From positions 1 to 27,305 of the forward strand of contig NZ_CALDDG010000105.1 of the NCBI RefSeq assembly GCF_937936435.1: 27,305 nt of DNA, in the 5' to 3' direction. The notes below the pieces were generated by a model. The model was given only the letters and a program-made list of their open reading frames with translations. It ran no database searches and was not told the DNA's origin. Made by a program: the position numbers and the translations under genes. Source of the stretch: an uncultured Sulfuricurvum sp. (GTDB lineage Bacteria; Campylobacterota; Campylobacteria; Campylobacterales; Sulfurimonadaceae). Shown here one piece after another: positions 1-8,091 of this stretch; position 1 is the first letter of the stretch, and every line of letters starts with the position of its first letter.

Positions 1-1971
1 AAAGGTGAGTAAGTCGGCGAGAGAGCCTTGTGCGCTTTGCATGCTGATGATCAGATGATAGCGATAATAGTGTTGTGCTTTCCAGCGTACGAATACCATC
101 GGTTCATGCCGATCGATCATCGCCGCGGCATTTTTACACATTTTATGATGGACGTGTGCTTTCCCGTCTTGTAAAAAACCGACGATTTCATCGCCCGTTT
201 TCGGATGACAGCAGTAATCGAATACCACATCGCCGATATTGGTATTGGCATACACTTCCAAAGCTGCGAAAACGTACGGTTTCACTTTAAACCGATTCCG
301 TGCCAGAAAAGCTCTAAAGCGGTTGTTCGTCCGTATCTCTTGTGTAAAACGATTCACCGTTTCTTTAAGCAAATCCAATTCGCTTGGTATGCGGTGACGT
401 TGCTCTTCCAAGTGAGTCTGCGAAAACAGTTCGTTAATGCGGGACTGATTCAAATGGAAAATCGTTGTAATGATATTGATTCCGCTTTCGGTATCGATCA
501 TACGGATCCGCTGATTGCAATTGGCCCGCATACTCGATTTGGCACGTGATGTTTTAACGGCATCTATCCAGCTGCAACGTGTAATCTTTTTCGGCGAGGC
601 AATGATTTTGACCATATCGCCGTTATGCAGTTCGGTTAGAAGCGATGCTTTTTCTTTATTAATCAGACATCCTTCGGCACTGTCGCCGATTTCGGTATGT
701 ATCGCATAGGCAAAATCCAAAGCCACTGCACCGCGCGGTAGCGTAAACGATTTTCCTTTCGGCGAAAAAACGCTGATATCGTCACTGTAAAGATCGTTTT
801 TGATCAATTCGTAAAACGCTTCGACCGACTCGTTTTGGTACTGGAGGTTGTGAAGCCAATCCAGACTGATCGGATTGTTATTCCCGCTTTTATATTTCCA
901 GTGCGCCGCAACGCCCAATTCCGCCGTTTTATGCATATCGTACGTTCGTATCTGCACTTCGAAAATCGCACTCTCATGAAAGACGGTCGTATGAAGCGTC
1001 TGATAACCGTTCTCTTTCGGAATCGCGATATAGTCTTTGAAACGGGAACTCAGCGGTTGGAAGTTCAAATGGACCATTCCGAACACCCGGTAACAATCCA
1101 GCGGTTTTTTTACCAAGATACGTACAGCAAGCAGGTCCAGAATCTCATCGATACTGATCCCTTTTCTCTGCATTTTAAGATAAATCGAGTAATGGTGTTT
1201 TACACGACTGAGAATTTCGAAATCGTCTTCATTGAAGCCGTTTTCGAGCATCATTTTCGTCAGTTTCTCGCAAAAAGCGTTCAAGCGCGCGTTGATCGAA
1301 CGGTAGTTCTCTTCAAGATACATATCGATCGCCCGTTTCTCTTCGAGAAAAAGATAACTGAAACTCAAATCTTCGAGAAGGTTTTTGAGAAACGAAATCC
1401 CCAAACGCTGGGTAATCGGGGCATACACGACGAGAGTCTCTTCCGCGATACGGTGCTGTTTGGCGGGGCTTAGTGCCCCAAGGGTCAGCATATTATGAAG
1501 ACGATCGCACAGTTTAACGACCAATACCCGTACGTCTTCGATCGACGCTACCAGCATCTTTCGAAACGATAATGCAGAAACGACCAATTTTTCATCTGAA
1601 TGCGAAGGGATGAGCTGTGCATCGCGGATCGCATCGATTTTGGTCAATCCTTCGACCAGATGGGCAACATCGGAGCCGTAATCGCGTTCAACATCCTGAA
1701 TCGTTATATGGGTATCTTCGACGACATCATGCAACAGTGCCGCGATCACCATCGCTTCGTCCCCTGTGATGTTGGCGACGATAGAAGCGACTAAAACGGG
1801 ATGAACGATATAAGGTTCACCGCTTTTTCGCGTCTGATTTGCATGTGCTTTGCGTGCGAATTGGAGGGCGTTTTCAATCGCCTCGGAGGAAGGGATACTT
1901 TCATAAAGATACGTTACCGCATCTTCGACATCATTGATCCTGGTTACTTTTTCAATATCGATAGTATTCAA
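1..1971 (-). CDS. spoT: Bifunctional (p)ppGpp synthetase/hydrolase, RelA/SpoT family (3' end outside window)
   Basis: Makes and degrades the alarmone (p)ppGpp in the stringent response. The minus frame is open from 1971 to the left edge, giving 657 codons; the remaining C-terminus lies outside the window. An N-terminal HD hydrolase domain carries RKSGEPYIVHP and LHDVVEDT (H81-D82). The synthetase domain follows with RVKHHYSIYLK near residue 255 and RFKDYIAIPKENGYQTLHT. A TGS domain (DISVFSPKGKSFTLPRGA) comes next, and the visible end, YHLIISMQSAQGSLADLLTF, looks like the start of a C-terminal ACT domain. The start is TTG at 1971, because an in-frame stop lies upstream inside rpoZ and no ATG or GTG fits; AAGAG precedes it. 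It sits 19 bases after rpoZ, as expected for a pyrH-rpoZ-spoT operon. The family assignment is secure; the exact start is less so. Confidence 0.95.
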   Translation of the reverse strand, partial: MNTIDIEKVTRINDVEDAVTYLYESIPSSEAIENALQFARKAHANQTRKSGEPYIVHPVLVASIVANITGDEAMVIAALLHDVVEDTHITIQDVERDYGSDVAHLVEGLTKIDAIRDAQLIPSHSDEKLVVSALSFRKMLVASIEDVRVLVVKLCDRLHNMLTLGALSPAKQHRIAEETLVVYAPITQRLGISFLKNLLEDLSFSYLFLEEKRAIDMYLEENYRSINARLNAFCEKLTKMMLENGFNEDDFEILSRVKHHYSIYLKMQRKGISIDEILDLLAVRILVKKPLDCYRVFGMVHLNFQPLSSRFKDYIAIPKENGYQTLHTTVFHESAIFEVQIRTYDMHKTAELGVAAHWKYKSGNNNPISLDWLHNLQYQNESVEAFYELIKNDLYSDDISVFSPKGKSFTLPRGAVALDFAYAIHTEIGDSAEGCLINKEKASLLTELHNGDMVKIIASPKKITRCSWIDAVKTSRAKSSMRANCNQRIRMIDTESGINIITTIFHLNQSRINELFSQTHLEEQRHRIPSELDLLKETVNRFTQEIRTNNRFRAFLARNRFKVKPYVFAALEVYANTNIGDVVFDYCCHPKTGDEIVGFLQDGKAHVHHKMCKNAAAMIDRHEPMVFVRWKAQHYYRYHLIISMQSAQGSLADLLTF

Positions 1972-1990
1972 TGATGTAGCTCTTGAGGAA

Positions 1991-2206
1991 TTAGTCTTTG
2001 TTTACAAAGCCTTTGATAGTGATATGCCCTTCGGCGATCTCCATCAAAGCGATATCCGCCGTTTTTGCTTTCTTCATATCGACATTTAATTTTGTCGTAG
2101 CACCGTTTAGCAGCTCTTCAGAACGTTTGGCGACTGCCAACGCCAATTGGTAACGGTCGATATTTGCAGTTTCTAATGCTTTTGCGGTAAGTTGTTCAAG
2201 TCTCAT
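1991..2206 (-). CDS. rpoZ: DNA-directed RNA polymerase omega subunit
   Basis: Small subunit that helps assemble RNA polymerase and, in other bacteria, forms part of a ppGpp binding site. The 71-residue product starts MRLEQLTAKALE and has the omega core DRYQLALAVAKRSEELLNG, followed by the ALMEIAEG segment. The frame could be extended 14 codons upstream, but the ATG at 2206 has AAAGGAAA at ribosome-binding distance and matches the usual omega N-terminus. It lies 23 bases after pyrH and just before spoT, so the three are probably one transcript. Placing omega beside the ppGpp synthetase is common in bacteria. Confidence 0.93.
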   Translation of the reverse strand: MRLEQLTAKALETANIDRYQLALAVAKRSEELLNGATTKLNVDMKKAKTADIALMEIAEGHITIKGFVNKD

Positions 2207-2229
2207 TTTGTATTTCCTTTGATTTGGAT

Positions 2230-2940
2230 TTATTTCACGATAGAGCAACGTTCAGTATTGCCCTGAATGATTTCAAGAAGATTACCCGGAGTAAACATGT
2301 CACACACGATAATCGGCAGCTTATTCTCTTTTGCCAATGCGATAGAAGTATCGTCCATTACTTTGATATGATCTTGGAGCGCTTCGTCATATCCCAATGT
2401 CGGGAGTTTGACCGCATCAGGATATTTTTTAGGGTCTTTGCTGTAGACACCATCTACTTTAGTAGCTTTTATGATTACTTCCGCGCCGATTTCGATAGCA
2501 CGGAGGGTCGCAGCGGTATCGGTCGTAAAAAACGGGTTACCGGTCCCTGCGGCAAAAATCACGACACGTCCCCGTTCGAGATGGCGCATCGCACGACGGA
2601 CGATAAACGCTTCGGCGATTTGTTCCATTTTGATGGCACTTTGTACCCGGACCTGCATCCCCTCATGTTCACATGCTTCCTGCATCGCGATCGCATTGAT
2701 AACCGTTCCGAGCATCCCCATATAATCGCCCGAAGTACGGCGAATAATACCGTCCGCTGCCGCCGTTACGCCGCGAATGATGTTACCGGCACCGATGACG
2801 ATACCGACTTCGATTCCCGCATCCGTAAGTGTTCGGATCTCAGTTGCAATGAACTTGAGGATTTTCGTATCGATGCCATGACCGTTTTCACCTGCCAAAG
2901 CCTCACCCGAGAACTTTACCAAAACACGCTTATAGCCCAT
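2230..2940 (-). CDS. pyrH: Uridylate kinase (UMP kinase)
   Basis: Phosphorylates UMP to UDP with ATP in pyrimidine nucleotide synthesis. The 236-residue length is normal for bacterial UMP kinases of the amino-acid-kinase fold. Visible family motifs are the N-terminal VLVKFSGEALAG, the glycine-rich IGAGNIIRG, MGMLGTVINAIAMQ, and TGNPFFTTDTAATLRAIEI followed by KVDGVYSKDPKK. The ATG at 2940 is preceded by AAAAGGGGG. It is the first gene of the pyrH-rpoZ-spoT operon and has a consensus -10 box upstream. Nothing about it is unusual. Confidence 0.97.
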   Translation of the reverse strand: MGYKRVLVKFSGEALAGENGHGIDTKILKFIATEIRTLTDAGIEVGIVIGAGNIIRGVTAAADGIIRRTSGDYMGMLGTVINAIAMQEACEHEGMQVRVQSAIKMEQIAEAFIVRRAMRHLERGRVVIFAAGTGNPFFTTDTAATLRAIEIGAEVIIKATKVDGVYSKDPKKYPDAVKLPTLGYDEALQDHIKVMDDTSIALAKENKLPIIVCDMFTPGNLLEIIQGNTERCSIVK

Positions 2941-2964
2941 ACAACCCCCTTTTAAAGTACGCGT

Positions 2965-2970
2965 ATTATA
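2965..2970 (-). promoter_or_regulatory. -10 box for the pyrH-rpoZ-spoT operon
   Basis: The minus strand reads TATAAT here, 25 bases from the pyrH start, so a transcript would begin around 2958 and include the ribosome-binding site. I see no good -35 hexamer at 17 bases. Weak -35 elements are usual for housekeeping promoters in Campylobacterota. Confidence 0.6.
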
Positions 2971-3036
2971 CTTTATCGTCGCTTTAAGGTTGCTTTGATT
3001 ACACTAAGCAGTATATAAAGAGAAGGAAAATCAAGG

Positions 3037-4365
3037 GTGAAAGTGTTTGAGAGCATCCGATCGTGGTTCAACCCGCCCCCGATGCATGAAGCGCCGCAAT
3101 ACGGTCGGGGGATTCATGCTCTGCCCAATCCGAAGGAACAAGAACTTTTCGACGAAGCTTCCGAAGGATTTATCCACGGTGACACTCTTCTGGGATACGA
3201 GCGTTTCCTCTCCTCTTTACTCCATTGCAACGGTACATTTGCGCAGCCGCATTTGAGCATCGAAATCGAAAAAGATTCGATCCGCTTTACGTTGATCCAA
3301 GGATATGCCCTCATTCGGGGAACCATCACTTCCGAATCGTTACAGGCTCATGCCGATATTGCCCATAGTAAAGCGCTGCATGTTGCCATGAAACGCCGTT
3401 TTCTCGAACGTAATTTTCAACTCACCTATTGCCGTTTTAGCGATACCGACGGAGTTGTTCGTCTTTCGGTCCGGCTAAACAATGCAACCGTCACCCCGCA
3501 AAAAATCTTTTTTCCGCTACGTGAAATCGCCCTCAACGCCGATTACGAAAAAGAGTTTATCGCCAGTGAATTTGAAGAATCGTTGCTACTCGACTGCACG
3601 CATATCATCCCTATCGAAGCGGAAAAAACCAAGCGATATTTTGAGTGTATGAAACACTGGATCGCCCAAACCCGGCAAAGTCTTGTCGGGCTTTTGTCCA
3701 ATGACAATACCGGCATGGTCTCTTTTAGCTATTTGGCGTTGCTGTTGCAAATCGATTATCTCCTTCTCCCTCATAAAAAAATGGCGAAAAACATCAGCGA
3801 AAAGATCAACGGCTATTTCATGGACGATGAAAAGCTGACCGAAGATAAAAATGCCGAATTGGAAAAATACCTCGGGGAGCTGGAGGCAATGAGTCTTGAA
3901 GAGTTTTCTTCCCAGCTCTACGATTCGGCCTATACCTTTTCCCCGTTCGATCAGGCGATGCATGACGAAATCGCCTCTTTTATCGACGAATCTCTAGGCA
4001 AAGTACGATGGTACAAAAACAACCGTTCCAACTACGTCATCAGCGTCATCTACCGCTATATCTCACTCTATATTCTGTATAACTACGGTCTTCATCCTTC
4101 ACTGCGGGCGCTTTTGCATCTGCATGTCGAGGTCTATGCCGCCGATTTTTTCAAAGAGCAGGGAGATACGCCCCTTTATGATTTCGAAACCCGTCAGTTT
4201 CAAAAAAATCTGATTTCCAAACGGATCGCCGAAGCGATCGAACCGTACACCGGCCGTTACAAAGGGCTAAGAAACTTCAGTGACAGCGTCAACTACAGCG
4301 ATCTGGACCATTTCAGCCAAAGTTTTTATCTTCAAATCAAAAATCTCGATTTTACGGAGTCGTAA
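3037..4365 (+). CDS. Protein of unknown function, possible YbjN-like N-terminal fold
   Basis: I do not recognise a named family for this 442-residue soluble protein. It has no signal peptide or membrane segment. Roughly residues 50-170 show alternating strands and helices that resemble the YbjN/type III secretion chaperone fold; this is tentative. The remainder is mostly helical, with an acidic stretch near residues 260-300 and a segment rich in Tyr and Ile (YVISVIYRYISLYILYNYGL, about 335-354) that could pack as a hydrophobic core helix. The start is GTG at 3037 with AGAAGGA upstream. One base separates its stop from the GTG start of the trypsin-like protease, so the two are probably co-translated and may act on or with each other. 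A role as adaptor, substrate or regulator of the protease is inference. Confidence 0.75.
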   Translation: MKVFESIRSWFNPPPMHEAPQYGRGIHALPNPKEQELFDEASEGFIHGDTLLGYERFLSSLLHCNGTFAQPHLSIEIEKDSIRFTLIQGYALIRGTITSESLQAHADIAHSKALHVAMKRRFLERNFQLTYCRFSDTDGVVRLSVRLNNATVTPQKIFFPLREIALNADYEKEFIASEFEESLLLDCTHIIPIEAEKTKRYFECMKHWIAQTRQSLVGLLSNDNTGMVSFSYLALLLQIDYLLLPHKKMAKNISEKINGYFMDDEKLTEDKNAELEKYLGELEAMSLEEFSSQLYDSAYTFSPFDQAMHDEIASFIDESLGKVRWYKNNRSNYVISVIYRYISLYILYNYGLHPSLRALLHLHVEVYAADFFKEQGDTPLYDFETRQFQKNLISKRIAEAIEPYTGRYKGLRNFSDSVNYSDLDHFSQSFYLQIKNLDFTES

Positions 4366-4366
4366 G

Positions 4367-5464
4367 GTGAATCTATCCACCCAAAAAATGGTCGAACAGA
4401 CCATCGAGAGCATCGTCCAAATCACAAACCCCTACGGTAGCGGAAGCGGTTTCGTAATCGATGGGCTTATTATCACCAATTCGCACGTTGTAAGCGGTCT
4501 AAAAGAGGTCTTAATCAGTACCAAAAGCCTCGCCAAAACAATCGGAACCGTAGTCTATGACGACCCTGCGTTCGATCTGGCATTCATCCGTTCCCCGGTG
4601 CCGATTAAACCTACTCATGCACTCTTGCTTGCGACTTCACCGATCCAAGACGGAGACGGGGTTATCGCTATCGGTCACCCTTACGGACTTAATTATTCCA
4701 CTACCGAGGGGATCATATCCAAATCTTCGCGCCTTCAGGGGGAAGTCGAATATATCCAGTTCGATGCCGCGATTAACCCCGGCAACAGCGGAGGTCCGCT
4801 TTTAAACGAAACCGCCGAAGTCATCGGTGTCAATACGTTTATAATTCAAAACTCCAATAACCTCGGCTTTGCCCTCCCCTTTTATACGCTCAAAGAGGCG
4901 ATGGATCAGTTTTATGCTCTAAATCAAGAGAATATTATCCGATGTGTCTCCTGCAAAAATCTGATTTTTGAAGAGGGTATCCAAAACGACTATTGCCCTA
5001 AATGCGGGACGAAACTCGAAGTTGCCAAACGCAGACGTGAGGGGTACAAACCGTCCGGAACCGTAGCGCTCGTCGAAAAGATTTTAGTGACGCTGGGAAT
5101 CAATGTCACCCTTTCGCGCCGAAGCCAACGGAGCTGGAGGTTTGAGAGCGGAGTCACCCGCTTCGATATCAACTACTACGACAACGGTATTATTATCGCA
5201 GATTCGGCATTGTGCCGGATTCCGCAGGAGAATATCGAAGCGTTATACGATTACCTTTTACATGAAAACGCCAATTTAGAGCATCTGCAATTTTCAATCA
5301 ACGAAAATACGATATACCTCTCGTTTATTGTAGTCGACTCCTCGTTGGAAGAGGCCTACGGCACCGCCGCACTGCGAAAACTCTATCATAATGCGCCTCT
5401 TTATCAAAAAGATCTGCTGGAGAGATTTAAAGCACTTGAACCGAAGTTTGACGAGTTTGAATAA
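4367..5464 (+). CDS. Cytosolic trypsin-like serine protease with zinc ribbon and YbjN-like C-terminal domain
   Basis: An HtrA/trypsin-type peptidase domain fills about residues 5-180, with a complete triad: H40 in ITNSHVV, D70 in FDLAFIR and S141 in PGNSGGPLL. There is no signal peptide and no PDZ domain, unlike DegP/HtrA proteases. A four-cysteine zinc ribbon follows (C193-x2-C196 and C210-x2-C213). Residues of about 235-345 look like the YbjN/secretion-chaperone fold (FESGVTRFDINYYDNGI, then IYLSFIVVDSS). The 365-residue start is the GTG at 4367, with GGAG seven bases upstream and one base after the previous stop; the frame is open further upstream but lacks a better site. The product is probably a cytoplasmic protease whose C-terminal domains bind a partner. 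Its 3' end overlaps the opposing DUF502 gene by 38 bases. The domain calls for the protease and ribbon are strong; the last is moderate. Confidence 0.85.
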   Translation: MNLSTQKMVEQTIESIVQITNPYGSGSGFVIDGLIITNSHVVSGLKEVLISTKSLAKTIGTVVYDDPAFDLAFIRSPVPIKPTHALLLATSPIQDGDGVIAIGHPYGLNYSTTEGIISKSSRLQGEVEYIQFDAAINPGNSGGPLLNETAEVIGVNTFIIQNSNNLGFALPFYTLKEAMDQFYALNQENIIRCVSCKNLIFEEGIQNDYCPKCGTKLEVAKRRREGYKPSGTVALVEKILVTLGINVTLSRRSQRSWRFESGVTRFDINYYDNGIIIADSALCRIPQENIEALYDYLLHENANLEHLQFSINENTIYLSFIVVDSSLEEAYGTAALRKLYHNAPLYQKDLLERFKALEPKFDEFE

Positions 5465-6047
5465 GGGCGGCAATCTCTTCGCGTTTTGGGAAATCGGCTC
5501 CCATACTGATGATAAACGACGAAGCTTCCTGTAACGTTACGGTTGTTTTGAGAATCAGTTTTTCATCGACGATAACCGTATACCCGCTTGTCGGATTCGG
5601 AGAAGTAGGAATGAATAAAACGCAAATGTTTTGATGACGGTTTAATAAATACGCAGGAACCCAGACATCGTTTTTCGGATATTCGACCAATACAACCTCT
5701 TTTTTCGTCCCGTCTTCCCCGCCGCTAAGCATCGTCGCCAATTTTTTTGAAACCGAATAGACCGATCGGATTGCCGGTATTTTTTCAAACGTATTGTCGA
5801 TCATCGAAATAAAAATGGAACGACCGTATTTTTCGATCGAAAACCCGAGCAATGCAAATACCCCGATCACCCCTATCATCAGTGCTAAGGTGATTTCGAA
5901 CGAATCGGTATAATCGTGTAACGAAAGATACGCGCTTACCCCGAGATTTTTCAGATAATTGACCACGACGATCACCAGGATCAGAGGAAACAGGGAGAGA
6001 GCCCCGACAAAAATATAACGAAGCAGTAGTTTGATTATTGCACTCAT
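5427..6047 (-). CDS. DUF502 family membrane protein
   Basis: A 206-residue inner-membrane protein of unknown function. Two hydrophobic segments lie near residues 5-30 (LLLRYIFVGALSLFPLILVI) and 52-75 (LALMIGVIGVFALLGFSI). The rest is soluble and contains the DUF502-type IPAIRSVYSVSKKL segment and the conserved FIPTSPNPTSGYTVIV. The ATG at 6047 has AAGG upstream. A TTG nine codons earlier is possible but has no ribosome-binding site. It is transcribed alone, divergently from the M3 peptidase gene, and its end overlaps the protease gene by 38 bases. Confidence 0.85.
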   Translation of the reverse strand: MSAIIKLLLRYIFVGALSLFPLILVIVVVNYLKNLGVSAYLSLHDYTDSFEITLALMIGVIGVFALLGFSIEKYGRSIFISMIDNTFEKIPAIRSVYSVSKKLATMLSGGEDGTKKEVVLVEYPKNDVWVPAYLLNRHQNICVLFIPTSPNPTSGYTVIVDEKLILKTTVTLQEASSFIISMGADFPKREEIAALIQTRQTSVQVL

Positions 6048-6138
6048 CGGTATAAACCTTTTTGGTAATGACAAATTGTCGAATTATAGAATACTTTTTG
6101 AAAGCCTACACTACAATAACGACTTTACAGGAGAGAAC

Positions 6139-8091
6139 ATGCACCCTTTTACCGATTTTACCCTTAATCTGGAAACATTTATCGATGACCTTAACCGCCT
6201 GATCGCCGATTATCATCAAACCATCGATACGCTACTTGCTATCGAAGGAAAAACCTATAACAATTTCGTCCGTCCTTTCGATTTTATGGAAGAAGAGATG
6301 GAGCTCTTGTTTACCCCATTGTCGCATATGAATGCCGTCAAAAACTCCGAAGCCACTCAAAAGGTCTATGCTGACGCCCTCCCGATCTTAACCGAATATT
6401 CCACTTTTATCGGCCAAAATCTCGCAATCTACGAAGCATTTAAGCAGATAAAAGCAACTGAGTATGACAAACTCAATATCGAACAACGTCGTATTCTCGA
6501 TCTAAATATCCTCCATTTTGAACTTGCCGGCGCCCATCTCGATGAAAGTTCGAAACAGCGTTTGGCCGAAATCAACCTCCGTAAAAGCACTCTGACAAAT
6601 GACTTTTCCCAAAACGTTCTGGATGCTACCAATGCATATGAAAAAATCATCACCGATGCGGCCGATGTCGAGGGAATTCCCGAAAGCGATCTTGAAAACG
6701 CCTGTTTCGAAGAAGACGGCGTTACTAAATACCGTTTTACTCTTCAGATGCCCTCCTACATCGCCTACATGACATACGGCCCTAACCGCGCCATCCGCGA
6801 GGAGCTATACCGCGCCTACACGACCCGCGCACCGCAAAACGGCGAAATCATAGACGAGCTGATGCGACTGCGGCAAGAGAGTGCCGAATTACTGGGTTTC
6901 CAAAACTATTCTGAATATTCTCTGGCCTCCAAAATGGCGCCCGATCCTCAAAGCGTGTTAAAATTTTTGAATGAGTTGGTGGATGCTTCACGTCCGCAGG
7001 GGGAAAAAGAGATTGCCGAATTGCGTGCATTTGCCGGCGATATCGATTTGCAAAGTTATGACAGTGCCTATTACGGCGAAATGCTTAAAAAAGCGAGATA
7101 CGACATCGACGAAGAAGAATACCGCCCTTATTTCGAGCAGCACAGTGTCATCCTTGGAATGTTTACTTTTTTAGAAAGCCTGTTCGGGCTCCGTTTCGTT
7201 CCTCAAACGTTGGAACTCTGGGATGAGAAAGCGACGGCTTACGATATCTACGAAGGAGATAACCTCCGCGCCCGCGTCTATTTCGACCTTGAAGCCCGTA
7301 AAGGCAAACGCGGCGGCGCATGGATGCACAATTTTCAAACCCACTGCGAAGACACGCAAGGATGCACCCATCTCTCCAGTGCTTTTGTCGTTTGTAACTT
7401 CCCGCCCTCCAGCGAGACTTCCCCGTCTTTGCTTCGGCACGATGATGTCGTCACACTATTCCACGAAATGGGACACACCCTTCATCATCTTCTCAGCCGT
7501 GTCAAAGAACACGGGGTTAGCGGCGTTAACGGAGTCGAATGGGATGCAGTCGAGTTTCCTTCGCAGTTCCTCGAAAACTTTGCCTATGAGCCTAAAGTTC
7601 TTAAACTCTTCGCCAAACATTACGAAACCGCAGAGGTTCTCAGCGACGAAATGATTGCGAAACTGATCCGTGCCAAGAATTTCCAAAGTGCGCTTTTTAT
7701 GCTTCGCCAGCTTGAGTTCGCTCTGTTCGATTTCGAACTCCATTCCCGGCTGTATCAGGGTGAAGAGGTTCAACATCTCCTCGATACGATTCGTGCCCGA
7801 ACTGCATTAATCACTCCGCCGAGTTATAATAAATTCCAAAACGGATTTTCCCATATTTTCAGCGGCGGCTACAGTGCCGGATATTACAGCTATAAATGGG
7901 CGGAAGTCCTCAGTGCCGATGCCTATTACGCTATCGTCGATGAGGGAGTATTCGGTTCCGAACTGGCTCGCAAGTACAAAGAGATCGTCCTTGCAAAAGG
8001 GGGAAGCCAAAGCATGCAGGAACTCTTTGTCGAGATGATGGGAAGAGAGTGCGAGAGTAAAAATCTGCTCAGACTCAGCGGAATCGATTAA
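6139..8091 (+). CDS. M3 family zinc oligopeptidase (oligopeptidase A-like)
   Basis: A cytosolic metallopeptidase of 650 residues, close to the usual length of oligopeptidase A/thimet-type enzymes, which degrade short peptides such as cleaved signal peptides. The zinc site is FHEMGHTLHH, with H442, E443 and H446; the downstream segment GVEWDAVEFPSQFLENFAYEP supplies the further family signature. FSGGYSAGYYSYKWAEVLSADAY near the C-terminus is also typical of M3 peptidases. The ATG at 6139 is preceded by CAGGAGAG; a longer frame upstream has no such site. Its stop overlaps the start of the next gene by one base (TAATG), so the two are translationally coupled. prlC would be the nearest symbol, but orthology was not tested. 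Confidence 0.93.
   Translation: MHPFTDFTLNLETFIDDLNRLIADYHQTIDTLLAIEGKTYNNFVRPFDFMEEEMELLFTPLSHMNAVKNSEATQKVYADALPILTEYSTFIGQNLAIYEAFKQIKATEYDKLNIEQRRILDLNILHFELAGAHLDESSKQRLAEINLRKSTLTNDFSQNVLDATNAYEKIITDAADVEGIPESDLENACFEEDGVTKYRFTLQMPSYIAYMTYGPNRAIREELYRAYTTRAPQNGEIIDELMRLRQESAELLGFQNYSEYSLASKMAPDPQSVLKFLNELVDASRPQGEKEIAELRAFAGDIDLQSYDSAYYGEMLKKARYDIDEEEYRPYFEQHSVILGMFTFLESLFGLRFVPQTLELWDEKATAYDIYEGDNLRARVYFDLEARKGKRGGAWMHNFQTHCEDTQGCTHLSSAFVVCNFPPSSETSPSLLRHDDVVTLFHEMGHTLHHLLSRVKEHGVSGVNGVEWDAVEFPSQFLENFAYEPKVLKLFAKHYETAEVLSDEMIAKLIRAKNFQSALFMLRQLEFALFDFELHSRLYQGEEVQHLLDTIRARTALITPPSYNKFQNGFSHIFSGGYSAGYYSYKWAEVLSADAYYAIVDEGVFGSELARKYKEIVLAKGGSQSMQELFVEMMGRECESKNLLRLSGID

Noticed and set aside
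835..1473. Plus-strand frame of 212 codons in the first 2 kb
   Set aside because: It is antisense to spoT. The minus frame is open from 1971 to the window edge and contains all expected SpoT motifs.
1..1971. spoT as a broken or missing gene
   Set aside because: It seems absent only because its stop codon lies beyond the left edge; no internal frameshift or stop was seen.
2224..2955. Long plus-strand frame (243 codons) opposite pyrH
   Set aside because: It lies exactly antisense to pyrH, whose protein matches its family from end to end; the translation has no recognisable motifs.
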